In this document: one piece after another, positions 56,629 to 64,000 of the stretch | How positions within the stretch are numbered: the stretch's first letter is position 1 | Layout of the letters: each line of letters begins with the position of its first letter | Source: Synechococcus sp. Nb3U1 | Lineage (GTDB): Bacteria > Cyanobacteriota > Cyanobacteriia > Thermostichales > Thermostichaceae | Length of the DNA: 64,000 nt | Assembly (NCBI RefSeq): GCF_021533835.1 | Contig: NZ_JAKFYQ010000001.1 | Location: 902,079-966,078, forward strand | Direction of reading: 5' to 3' | The notes under the pieces: model-generated | What the model was told of the DNA's origin: nothing | Database searches by the model: none | Seen by the model: only the letters and a program-made list of their open reading frames with translations | Program-made: the position numbers and the translations under genes

Positions 56629-57534
56629 TCAAAGAAATTCCATCAACAGGCGATTCACGGTTTGTGGAGCCTCCTGCTGGGCCCAGTGCCCACACTCGGG
56701 GATGTATTCTTTGCGAATGCCGCTGGGGAAAAACGAGTCCATGCCTTCGGTCAGTTCCCGGCTGAGGGCAAAGTCTTCTTCCCCCCAAATCAACAGGGTA
56801 GGGGCGAGGATCTGCCGCATCGGCTCCAAAAATAGGTTCTGCAACGTCGGCAGATTAAAGAGCTGCCGGTAATAGTTGAGGGCGGAGGTGAGCACTTTGG
56901 GTTTGGCTAGAGCCTCCTGATAGAGCTGCAGATCGTGACGGGTAAAGGCACTTTTGCGCACGGACGTCTCTTGGAAGATTCTCCGCACCCAATCGGCCAG
57001 ATCCCGTTGCAGTAGCCACTCCGGCAGCCAGGGCAACTGAAAAAAGAGCATGTACCAACTGCGCCGCACTTGATCTAGGTTGCTGAGAAACTCCCGCCGA
57101 AAACAGGCCGGATGGGGAGAGTTGAGAACTGCTAACTTGCGGATTTGCTCTGGGAAAAACTGTGCCCAGTGCCAGGCGATGGCGCCCCCCCAATCGTGGG
57201 CGACTACAGAGGCGGTTTTCGCCCCAAAGTAGGTGAGCAGGCCGCGGATATCTTGGGTGAGGGTATCCAGGTCGTAGCCGTGGTCGGGCTTGTCGGAGTC
57301 GTTGTAACCGCGCATATCGGGCACCACGACACGGAATCGCTGTGCTAAGACCGGGATTTGGTGCCGCCAGGAATACCAAAACTCGGGGAACCCGTGCAGC
57401 AAGATCACCAACTCCCCTTCCCCTTGGGTGACATAGTGCAGTTGAATGCCGTTGGTAACGGCATAACCGTGCTGCCAACTCCCCATTTTGGCCGTCACGT
57501 CAGAAGGGAGGCGCAGGATCCCTGCTTCCACCAT
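56629..57534 (-). CDS. Alpha/beta hydrolase, epoxide hydrolase-like
   Basis: A hydrolase of 301 residues. The oxyanion region is HGFPEFWYSWRHQIP, the nucleophile is the Asp in VVAHDWGGAIAWHW, and the closing His is in ECGHWAQQEAP. A nucleophilic Asp with HGFPE points to epoxide hydrolases or haloalkane dehalogenases; the cap-domain tyrosines would decide, and one candidate lies in LNYYRQLF. Start codons possible are GTG 57558, ATG 57534 and ATG 57486; the last matches where conservation begins. Confidence 0.85.
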   Translation of the reverse strand: MVEAGILRLPSDVTAKMGSWQHGYAVTNGIQLHYVTQGEGELVILLHGFPEFWYSWRHQIPVLAQRFRVVVPDMRGYNDSDKPDHGYDLDTLTQDIRGLLTYFGAKTASVVAHDWGGAIAWHWAQFFPEQIRKLAVLNSPHPACFRREFLSNLDQVRRSWYMLFFQLPWLPEWLLQRDLADWVRRIFQETSVRKSAFTRHDLQLYQEALAKPKVLTSALNYYRQLFNLPTLQNLFLEPMRQILAPTLLIWGEEDFALSRELTEGMDSFFPSGIRKEYIPECGHWAQQEAPQTVNRLLMEFL

Positions 57535-57620
57535 GTCGTCTGCTCTGAGTCTGAACACATGATTGGGTATCCACCCATACTAACCTTTGCCGTTGTTTTG
57601 CTGGACTTGTGGGCCGGTCG

Positions 57621-57642
57621 CTTGCTTTCTACTTGCTTTCTA
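57621..57642. repeat. Perfect 11-bp tandem duplication
   Basis: CTTGCTTTCTA twice head to tail, upstream of gpsA. Only 9 bp separate it from the next tandem duplication. Confidence 0.95.
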
Positions 57643-57651
57643 GAAGTATGC

Positions 57652-57683
57652 GGTGAAGGATAACACTGGTGAAGGATAACACT
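57652..57683. repeat. Perfect 16-bp tandem duplication of the gpsA ribosome-binding site
   Basis: GGTGAAGGATAACACT twice head to tail, directly abutting the gpsA ATG at 57684. Each copy has the GAAGGA ribosome-binding core; only the second is at correct spacing. The duplication also creates a false in-frame GTG at 57669. Confidence 0.96.
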
Positions 57684-58616
57684 ATGGAACGGCTGGCAGC
57701 ATCAACTCATACCATCGCCATTTTAGGGGCGGGGGCTTGGGGAAGCACACTGGCTATGCTGGCTCAGGCTCAAGGACATCGAGTGCGTGTCTGGGATCGG
57801 CGCCGATCTCCAAATTTACTGGCCGTTTTGCCGGGGGCAGAGGTGATCGTTTCGGCGGTGTCGATGGCGGGGGTACGCCCGTTGGCAGAGGCGGTGCGAG
57901 AAATCGGGATCCCTTCCCAAGCCATTTTGGTCTCAGCCACCAAGGGATTGGATCCACTGGAGCTGCTGACCCCAACACAAATTTGGCGGGCCACTTTCCC
58001 CGAACAAGCGGTGGTGGTGCTATCTGGGCCCAATCTCTCGGTGGAAATCCGCCAGGGCCTGCCTGCTGCCGCCGTGGTTGCCAGCTGGGATCCCTGGGCC
58101 GCCACACAGGTGCAACAGGCCCTTTCTTCGGAACGCTTTCGCCTCTACACCAGCAGCGATCCGATCGGGGTGGAGTTGGGGGGCACCCTGAAAAATGTGA
58201 TTGCCATTGCTGTGGGGGTATGTGATGGGCTGCAGCTGGGTACCAATGCTCGCTCGGCCCTGGTAACTCGGGGGTTGGCGGAGATGATCCGGGTGGGATC
58301 CCGGTTGGGGGCACGGCCCGAAACCTTTAATGGCCTCTCGGGGTTGGGAGATTTGCTGGCCACCTGTCATAGCCCCCTCAGCCGCAACTACCGCGTTGGT
58401 CACGGGTTGGGGCAAGGGAAACCCCTAGGGCAGGTGTTGGCCGATATCGAGGGTACCGCCGAAGGGATCCACACCACCCCCGTTTTGCTGAAGATTGCCG
58501 CCCAGCACGGGATCCCGGTGCCCATCACCCAAGAGGTGCAGTTGTTGTTGCAGGGGCAGACTACCCCCCCAGCCGCCCTGGCCCGACTCATGGAACGGCA
58601 ACTTAAATCGGAATAG
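57684..58616 (+). CDS. gpsA: Glycerol-3-phosphate dehydrogenase [NAD(P)+]
   Basis: Makes sn-glycerol-3-phosphate for membrane lipids from dihydroxyacetone phosphate. It is 310 residues long from the ATG at 57684. The Rossmann motif is AILGAGAWGSTLAMLAQAQG; the substrate region is LSGPNLSVEIRQG; the catalytic Lys is in GGTLKNVIAIAVGVCDG. After WDRRRSP it runs almost directly into PGAEVIVSAVSM, omitting a segment of about 25 residues present in E. coli GpsA. From memory, this is the cyanobacterial form. Its stop lies within a 12-bp tandem duplication. Confidence 0.95.
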   Translation: MERLAASTHTIAILGAGAWGSTLAMLAQAQGHRVRVWDRRRSPNLLAVLPGAEVIVSAVSMAGVRPLAEAVREIGIPSQAILVSATKGLDPLELLTPTQIWRATFPEQAVVVLSGPNLSVEIRQGLPAAAVVASWDPWAATQVQQALSSERFRLYTSSDPIGVELGGTLKNVIAIAVGVCDGLQLGTNARSALVTRGLAEMIRVGSRLGARPETFNGLSGLGDLLATCHSPLSRNYRVGHGLGQGKPLGQVLADIEGTAEGIHTTPVLLKIAAQHGIPVPITQEVQLLLQGQTTPPAALARLMERQLKSE

Positions 58617-58631
58617 AGTTCGGAATAGAGT
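58608..58631. repeat. Perfect 12-bp tandem duplication at the gpsA stop
   Basis: TCGGAATAGAGT twice head to tail. The first copy contains the gpsA stop codon TAG, so the second is a non-coding echo of the gene end. Confidence 0.95.
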
Positions 58632-58858
58632 GACGTACTCATCCGTAGATGCACGGGTATGCGAGTAGATTCCGCGCATTCGCGACTCGTGGGATCCCGC
58701 AAGTGAGCAATTTGGCGGAGGTTTCCACCCCAGAGATTTCCCTATACTTTCACTATCGGCTTGGATCCCTTGCTTTAGCAGGGTTAAAAGAGCTGTGTAG
58801 ACGGCCTGACCGCGAGTTCCATTTTGTTTTTTTGCAAGGGGTAGTTCACCTTCTGCTT

Positions 58859-59224
58859 ATGTCTAAACGAATTTTGGTGATCGAAGACGAACAGCCGATC
58901 CGCACCTATCTGCAAAAGCTGTTGCGACGGGCCGGATACGATACCATTGCTGCCACCGATGGCGAAGAAGGATTGAGCTTGGTGCGCTCTCTGCTACCTG
59001 ATCTGGTGTTGTGCGATGTGGTGATGCCCAAGCTGAACGGCTATGGGGTACTCGATGCCCTGAGGCGGGATCGGGCCACTGCCCACATTCCTTTTGTGTT
59101 TCTCTCCTCCAAAACCAGCTGCGAAGACATCGAACAGGGACTGCGCCTGGGTTCTAGTGCTTACCTAACGAAGCCGATTGAACAAACTCATTTGTTGGGA
59201 ACCATTGCGGCTCATTTGGTTTAG
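58859..59224 (+). CDS. Single-domain response regulator (CheY-like)
   Basis: A 121-residue stand-alone receiver. It starts MSKRILVIEDEQPIRTYLQK with the acidic pair ED. The phospho-acceptor Asp is in PDLVLCDVVMPKLNGYGVL; the Thr/Ser switch is FVFLSSKTS; and the Lys is in AYLTKPIEQ. There is no output domain. The in-frame open stretch upstream (from 58649) is not receiver-like and is probably non-coding. No kinase gene is adjacent. Confidence 0.9.
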   Translation: MSKRILVIEDEQPIRTYLQKLLRRAGYDTIAATDGEEGLSLVRSLLPDLVLCDVVMPKLNGYGVLDALRRDRATAHIPFVFLSSKTSCEDIEQGLRLGSSAYLTKPIEQTHLLGTIAAHLV

Positions 59225-59268
59225 TCTTTTGGTTTAGCCTTAAGGACTCTGAGCACATCTAGCTGAGA

Positions 59269-60336
59269 TCAGTGTGGGGCAAGCGTTTGTTGCTGCCGCT
59301 GTAGTTGTTGCTGTTCTAGGGCTTCAAACAGAGCCTGAAAATTGCCTTCGCCAAATCCGGTGGCTCCCCCCAGCCGTTGGATGATCTCAAAGAAAAAAGT
59401 TGGCTTTTCAAACAAAGGTTGGGTGAAGGTTTGCAGCAACAGCGGCGCAGAGTGAGGATCAGCAGCAGGCAACGTAGAATCCAGTAGGATCCCCTGTTCT
59501 TGCAAATCTGGCCAATGGATCCCGGTAATCTCCTGCAAATCGGGGTACAGCTCCCCTTGGAGCATCGAGTAATATCCTTCGGGCACCCGCAAAAATTCCA
59601 CCCCACCCTGACGTAGCTGACGCAAACTACGGAGAATATCAGGGCTATGTAGCGCTACATGTTGTATGCCGGGGCCTGGATAAGCATCCAAAAATTCTTG
59701 AATTTGCGAGGTCGCGGACGTAGGCTCATTGATGGCCAACTGGATCCCGACTTGCGGATCTCCTACCACCCAACTTTCTAACCCGGAGTGATCGGTGCCA
59801 ACGCTGTAACGGTAAAGGCGCTCCCAGCCCAGCACCTGACTGTACCAATCTGCCGCCGCCTGCAGGGATCCCTGCTCGACATTCAACACCACATGATCGA
59901 GGTGGGAAAACAACCGCGAGGGATGCGGATGGGCTGGAACTGACCCTGGGATCAAAGAATGCCTGATTCCATAGGGAGTGAGCAGACACAAACCCGGTGA
60001 GGGACTTTCTGTTTCGTCCGTGCTCCAATCTAGCGCTGCACCCCGTCCGCGCAGAAGCTCCGCCAAGTCTGCCCCATCCTGCCTATCCATCGCCAAGGCC
60101 ACATCCACAATGCCGGGAGAATGCTGCTGCAAATAGCGATCCACCTCATCCCCAACATGGGCAGGCTGAGAAAGGCGTAAGCGAATTGATCCCTGGCACA
60201 GATCAAGCGTGTGGGGGGCTTGTCGCTCAATTTGAAACCCCCAAACCCGACAAAACTGCTCCCGCCAGTAGGGCAGATCCCAGAGATAAAAGTGCAGGTG
60301 ATGGATCCCTTGGATCCCACTTACGGATTGGTTCAT
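59269..60336 (-). CDS. 4-Hydroxyphenylpyruvate dioxygenase
   Basis: Converts 4-hydroxyphenylpyruvate to homogentisate, the head-group precursor of tocopherol in cyanobacteria. It is 355 residues long with two vicinal-oxygen-chelate modules. Iron ligands are the His in SHLDHVVLNVEQGS, the His in PGIQHVALHS and the Glu near the end in PTFFFEIIQRLGG. The closing FGEGNFQALFEALE is diagnostic. I use the ATG at 60336 (MNQSVSGIQGIHHLHFYL); 60360 would add eight residues. A long inverted repeat lies upstream in its possible leader. Confidence 0.9.
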   Translation of the reverse strand: MNQSVSGIQGIHHLHFYLWDLPYWREQFCRVWGFQIERQAPHTLDLCQGSIRLRLSQPAHVGDEVDRYLQQHSPGIVDVALAMDRQDGADLAELLRGRGAALDWSTDETESPSPGLCLLTPYGIRHSLIPGSVPAHPHPSRLFSHLDHVVLNVEQGSLQAAADWYSQVLGWERLYRYSVGTDHSGLESWVVGDPQVGIQLAINEPTSATSQIQEFLDAYPGPGIQHVALHSPDILRSLRQLRQGGVEFLRVPEGYYSMLQGELYPDLQEITGIHWPDLQEQGILLDSTLPAADPHSAPLLLQTFTQPLFEKPTFFFEIIQRLGGATGFGEGNFQALFEALEQQQLQRQQQTLAPH

Positions 60337-60829
60337 CGCCGCCACACCTGATCTCTCCACTAGGCACAGTTGCCTTCTCTTCCTCAGGATAGGCTTGCAA
60401 TGGGAGAGAGGAACACAAGCATTGTTCCGGGAAACCGCCGCAACAGCTGTATCCCTGCTGAAAAGGGCAGGGATACAAAAAGATCCAGGAAAGGCCCTGA
60501 GACCTTATACCCCCTGAGATCCTTTCGTGCCAGAAAGAACCATAGTTAGGGTTGACACACTCCTACCTCAAGAATTTGTTAATTCAAACAAAGAGATTGA
60601 GAAAAACCCGCACTCGCCATGTTAGATCTACTGCCAGTCAATGCACGGTTATGACTCTCTTCCTTCCGGCCATGAGTCTGAGCTGATGCCAGCTCATTCG
60701 CTCGTCCCCCGTAGAGGGGGTGCAGGGATCCCAGCTCCGCACGGATTTCGCCTTCCCTGAACAGGATCTGGAGATGGATATCGAGAAAAGCCGTAGGGCT
60801 GAGTGGGGAAAAAGAGGTCAGGAGCGTTT
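60337..60829. other. Divergent intergenic region, no gene seen
   Basis: A 493-bp gap between the dioxygenase (minus) and the oxygenase fusion (plus). It contains a strong inverted repeat (60448-60477), TTGACA at about 60553 without a good -10, and a small CCCCC-GTAGA-GGGGG palindrome near 60705-60720. No gene is seen. Confidence 0.6.
60448..60477. promoter_or_regulatory. Perfect inverted repeat upstream of the HPPD gene
   Basis: TGTATCCCTG at 60448-60457 and CAGGGATACA at 60468-60477 are exact reverse complements with a 10-base spacer whose ends can pair further. It is about 110 bp before the dioxygenase start on that strand. It may be an operator or a leader hairpin. The following A-run on the plus strand means a T-run precedes the stem on the minus strand, so it does not read as a terminator. 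Confidence 0.5.
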
Positions 60830-62686
60830 ATGGTCAGCACCAGCATCCCTGTAGTTAAGGCAGATCGCCGGCCGCGATATCCCCTCAGCGAACATTTGCA
60901 GGTGATTCAGCCTTCAGTTCCGGTTGAACTATTGGATGCAGAGTCTTGGCAAGGGATCCAAGCGATCGCCCAATTGCTCCCTGCTTCTTTGACCAACTTT
61001 TTTGGCTTTGAATGTCGGTTGGGGATCCCTGAGGCAGCGGGAGATTTTCTGATCTGTCTGGATGCTAAAGAAGCGGGCCGTAATACCTTGGCTTCCGCAG
61101 AGTATGGGGCCAGCCTGTTGCAATCGGAGCCGATTTGGCAGCGGATCCATCAATTGGGTCAACATTGGCAGTCAGCGGGATCCCTCTTGTCAGAGCGGGT
61201 TCACAACATATGGCTGGAGTTTGATGTGGAGCGGTCGGGGCCTGTTTCCACGCCTTTGCCCAGCTGTTTTATCGGCTCGTTGCCCATTTACGGGAACCCC
61301 GTCGAGGGGGACGAAATTCACCATTGGCTCCTTAACGAACCCCTGACCCTACTCCGAGGAGAAGCTCTGCCCACCTCCGTGCAAGCGACGGTGTTGCGCT
61401 GTCTACAAGCTCTGCCCATTGGGGCCTATGTATTTCAGGTCGGGTTGATGTTGGCTCGCCGCAACGATTGGGTACGCCTGTGTATACGCGATATTGACCC
61501 CGATCAAATCCTCACTTATCTGGATACCATCGGTTGGCCCGGATCTTTGGCGGGCTTAGAGCAGTTGCTAAATCAACTGGAGCCAACAGTCGATCGGATT
61601 GACCTGGATTTGGACGTGGAGGGATCCATTGGGCCAAAGCTGGGCTTAGAGTGCTACTTAATTGGCCAACCGGCGCGGGATCCCCGTTGGAGCCATTTTC
61701 TGGACAGTTTGGTGGCCCTAGGTCTCTGTCTCCCCCAGAAACGAGAGGCACTGCTGCGTTATCCCGGCTATGTACGAGAACGCCACTATCCTGAAACGTG
61801 GCCGCACCCTTTACAAAAGTTATCCCAATTGTTGGGGCCCGATTGTGAGAGCGTGTTTTATCGCGGTTTGCACCACATCAAGGTGGTCTACCGAGGGGAA
61901 CAAGTCCTGGAGGCCAAAGCTTACTTGGCTGTCAGTCAGCAGGTTCTCAACCTCAGTGCTGCCCGCAAAACCCTTACGAGCCAAGGATCCCAGGCAATAC
62001 TTTCTACTTCTAAAGCTACTTCTAAAGGCGAACGGCAACCGGCTTCCCCAACCCCTGGATTCACGCCCCCTTTCCAAATTTATAATTTTTTCTCGGCGAC
62101 CGAAGCAGAGCAGCTTTTGACCTACAGCCTGGAGCAAGAGGCAGCTTTTGAACCCAGCCAAGGCCAAACCTACGGCACTGAAGACGAACAGTCTCAAGAG
62201 GATCGCAACTACCGCTTCTCTTGGGTTTTGGAAACGATTCAGCCCAAAGTGGAAAACCAGATCCGGCAGGCGGTACGAGCCGCTTTGCCCCAAGCCTTGG
62301 CGGAATTGGGGATGGATCTCTTTGAGCCTGCCCACATCGAAGTACAACTCACCGCCCACAATCACGGCCACTACTTTAAGTTGCACAACGACAATGGCAG
62401 CGAAGTCACGGCCCGCCGTACCCTTACTTTTGTCTACTATTTTTCCCGGCAACCGCAGCCTTTCTTGGGAGGGGAACTGCGGGTCTATCCCGGGGCCGCT
62501 GCCAAAGTGGGCGCGGATAGAGGTTTAACCTTGCTCCAGCCACATCTCTACACCCCTATCCAACCTCGCCACAACAGCATTGTCTTTTTTCCCAGCCAGC
62601 TTTGGCATGAGGTACGTCGCGTTCGCTGCCCCTCCCGAGTCTTTGCCGACAGTCGCTTTACCTTTAATGGCTGGGTTTACCGCTAG
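60830..62686 (+). CDS. Unknown N-terminal domain fused to a 2OG-Fe(II) oxygenase
   Basis: A 618-residue protein. Residues about 425-618 form a prolyl-4-hydroxylase-type dioxygenase. The metal pair HXD is in YFKLHNDNGSEV (His about 519, Asp about 521), the distal His is in FPSQLWHEVRRV (about 592), and the 2-oxoglutarate Arg is in FADSRFTFNGW. Residues 1-390 are a large domain I do not recognise, with DLDVEGSIGPKLGLECYLIG and RGLHHIKVVY as its most motif-like parts. A 12-bp in-frame tandem duplication lies in the linker. The ATG at 60830 follows AGGAGCG. The next gene starts 45 bp on, so both are probably co-transcribed. Confidence 0.75.
   Translation: MVSTSIPVVKADRRPRYPLSEHLQVIQPSVPVELLDAESWQGIQAIAQLLPASLTNFFGFECRLGIPEAAGDFLICLDAKEAGRNTLASAEYGASLLQSEPIWQRIHQLGQHWQSAGSLLSERVHNIWLEFDVERSGPVSTPLPSCFIGSLPIYGNPVEGDEIHHWLLNEPLTLLRGEALPTSVQATVLRCLQALPIGAYVFQVGLMLARRNDWVRLCIRDIDPDQILTYLDTIGWPGSLAGLEQLLNQLEPTVDRIDLDLDVEGSIGPKLGLECYLIGQPARDPRWSHFLDSLVALGLCLPQKREALLRYPGYVRERHYPETWPHPLQKLSQLLGPDCESVFYRGLHHIKVVYRGEQVLEAKAYLAVSQQVLNLSAARKTLTSQGSQAILSTSKATSKGERQPASPTPGFTPPFQIYNFFSATEAEQLLTYSLEQEAAFEPSQGQTYGTEDEQSQEDRNYRFSWVLETIQPKVENQIRQAVRAALPQALAELGMDLFEPAHIEVQLTAHNHGHYFKLHNDNGSEVTARRTLTFVYYFSRQPQPFLGGELRVYPGAAAKVGADRGLTLLQPHLYTPIQPRHNSIVFFPSQLWHEVRRVRCPSRVFADSRFTFNGWVYR
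62004..62027. repeat. Perfect 12-bp tandem duplication, in frame
   Basis: CTACTTCTAAAG twice head to tail inside the oxygenase fusion gene. Being 12 bp it keeps the frame and repeats TSKA/TSKG in the interdomain linker. Confidence 0.95.
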
Positions 62687-62731
62687 GTTCGTTTGAGTTT
62701 GTAGCCTGTTTCACCACTTTTGAGGGATCCG

Positions 62732-64000
62732 ATGCAAATCAGCCAAATCCTCCGCCAACTGCCTGCCGATCTGGAATGGATGGTGCTCTTTGACCTCGCA
62801 GCGGTGCGGCAACTGGCTTCCGATGAGGTGGTGCGGGCCATGTACTTTCTGCCGGAAGATCTGGATTTGGATCCCTTTAGTCATGTCATCCTCAGCAGCG
62901 AAGGGAGGCTCCTGGCCCCTCAAGCCGTCGGGCCATTACGGGAAGCTGAAACCGGTGCGCCGACTTCCCTGTCTGGGATCCCGCTGAGTCTGGGGGAGCA
63001 GTTTGCCGAGCGGCTGGCCTGGGTGCCTGTCGATGAAGCCGATTGCCTCGGTCTGGGAGAACAGCTCCCTTATGCCCCGGTGCTGCTGCACCTGCGGCTT
63101 GCACAAGGGGTGGGCCAAGCTCAGGCCATTTTTGACCAAGCCCCCAGCCAAGAGCATTACGAGCTGCTGCGAGCGGTGGGGGTAGAGTATCTGGGTGGGG
63201 ATCCCCATCCCAAGGGCTATGTGGCCCATTTCCGTAATCGCCTGCCCGTCCACATCCACACCGGCATCCTCTCCCACTTCGAGCGCACCACCCATTGCAA
63301 CCAGTTTTTCTTACAACATGGGCAGATTGATCCGATTTTGGAAGCCGGTTTGTTGGAGGCTACGACTCGTCGCATGGGTTGGGGACAACGACAGGGATCC
63401 CAGGCAGTGCAGGCATTGGCTGTGCGGGTGGTGCAACAGCCGGAAGTGCCTTTGTCAATGCGTTGCCAGCCCCCTTTGCCGGATCGTCCTTTTGATTATG
63501 GGGATTTGGTGCCCCTGGGTTTCTTGCTACGTGCCCTGAAGACAACCAATCCCGAGTTTTCCGGCCCTTTGCAAGCTCATTTACAAGAGCGGCGCAAGGA
63601 GGATCTGTGGGCGTTTCATTCCGGTCGCTTGATTACGGCCACCGATTCAGCCTTGGTGATGTTGGGCTATTCGGATCGGGCTGGAGCAGAGGCCCTAGAG
63701 CGATTTGCCGACCCGGATGGGGGCTATGTTCCGCAACAGTGGAGATCCAGCCGCGAACAGGATACGCTTACACAAGCTGCGAAGCAGCATCAAATGTTGC
63801 TGGAAGAGGATTGTCGCCATTGGTGTCAGGCGGATTTTGCTACCACCTGTTTGGTACGGGCTTGGCAACGGCAGTGGGATCTTGAGAACACTTCTCTTTC
63901 CTATTTGCAGACCCATTTTGGGGAGCGCTCAGGGCTGTATTTTGCCAACCCGTATCTAGTGGACTGGGCCTTGGCTCTGGCTCTGGCAGAGGATCCGACC
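62732..64000 (+). CDS. Partial gene; cyclase/prenyltransferase-like C-terminal segment
   Basis: The frame is open from the ATG at 62732 to the window edge (423 codons, no stop), so the C-terminus is missing. GAGGGATCC before the ATG gives a plausible ribosome-binding site. The first 250 residues are not recognised; they include GYVAHFRNRLPVHIHTGIL. From about residue 285 the text resembles the alpha-alpha barrel of squalene-cyclase/prenyltransferase-repeat proteins: HSGRLITATDSALVMLG and FADPDGGYVPQQW. It follows the 2OG oxygenase fusion by 45 bp. A role in modifying or cyclising a small molecule or peptide is only a guess. Confidence 0.6.
   Translation, partial: MQISQILRQLPADLEWMVLFDLAAVRQLASDEVVRAMYFLPEDLDLDPFSHVILSSEGRLLAPQAVGPLREAETGAPTSLSGIPLSLGEQFAERLAWVPVDEADCLGLGEQLPYAPVLLHLRLAQGVGQAQAIFDQAPSQEHYELLRAVGVEYLGGDPHPKGYVAHFRNRLPVHIHTGILSHFERTTHCNQFFLQHGQIDPILEAGLLEATTRRMGWGQRQGSQAVQALAVRVVQQPEVPLSMRCQPPLPDRPFDYGDLVPLGFLLRALKTTNPEFSGPLQAHLQERRKEDLWAFHSGRLITATDSALVMLGYSDRAGAEALERFADPDGGYVPQQWRSSREQDTLTQAAKQHQMLLEEDCRHWCQADFATTCLVRAWQRQWDLENTSLSYLQTHFGERSGLYFANPYLVDWALALALAEDPT

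Noticed and set aside
58649-58858. N-terminal extension of the CheY-like protein by 70 residues
   Set aside because: The receiver fold begins at MSKRILVIEDE; the extension has no conserved feature and overlaps the likely leader region.

Overview
This 64 kb window is a gene-dense stretch of a cyanobacterial chromosome. The gene set supports this: a flavodiiron protein with a flavin-reductase tail, neutral/alkaline invertase, 4-hydroxyphenylpyruvate dioxygenase, EF-hand transaldolase, an aa3 oxidase operon with heme A/O synthases, NrtA/CmpA-type transport genes and several small proteins of cyanobacterial type. The palindrome GGGATCCC (core GGATCC) is strewn through genes and gaps alike; I counted 13 GGATCC sites in the first 4 kb. 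This suggests a lineage like the hot-spring Synechococcus JA / Thermostichus group, but that assignment is inference. No rRNA, tRNA, CRISPR array or intact insertion sequence was seen.

Layout. 0.2-4.2 kb: nitrate/bicarbonate-type ABC transporter (permease, Tat-exported binding protein, UspA-like protein, ATPase). 4.2-8.9 kb: sulfate transporter (sbpA, cysA, cysT, cysW) on the minus strand, split by two gaps that each hold a short dispersed repeat. 9-19 kb: PAS histidine kinase, mini-RNase III, GNAT acetyltransferase, a 1076-residue fusion with two glycosyltransferase-like domains, alanine dehydrogenase, and an orphan SsuBC-like ABC pair. 19-23.6 kb: RNase D-like exonuclease, ribosomal protein S14, a membrane GTPase and small proteins. 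23.6-28.2 kb: RND efflux pump and its adaptor. 28.5-32.5 kb: transaldolase and aconitase B. 32.5-35.2 kb: a decay zone with a broken retropepsin-like protease gene and a broken CHASE4-GGDEF-EAL gene. 35-45.7 kb: invertase, pentapeptide-repeat protein, HflX, flavodiiron protein, precorrin-8X methylmutase, HIT protein, response regulator-kinase. 46-52.2 kb: a Rieske pseudogene, ctaCDE, and divergent ctaA-ctaB. 52.4-60.3 kb: housekeeping genes (RbgA, UbiH-like, FAD oxidase, GcvH, hydrolase, GpsA, receiver protein, HPPD). 60.8-64 kb: an unusual 2-oxoglutarate oxygenase fusion followed by a gene with a cyclase-like segment that runs off the window.

Three themes stand out. First, the GGGATCCC palindrome replaces the classical HIP1 word as the dominant repeated octamer. 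Second, a family of about 105-120 bp intergenic elements with inverted ends close to TACAGCCTTTTCC occurs at four places (6.1, 7.6, 37.2 and 52.3 kb). Third, perfect tandem duplications of 9-16 bp are frequent; two of them (13 bp and 11 bp) frameshift two neighbouring genes, and others duplicate a ribosome-binding site or a stop codon. The most promising candidates for something undescribed are the 2OG-oxygenase fusion with its neighbour at the right edge, and the double-glycosyltransferase/TPR fusion at 12.5-15.7 kb.
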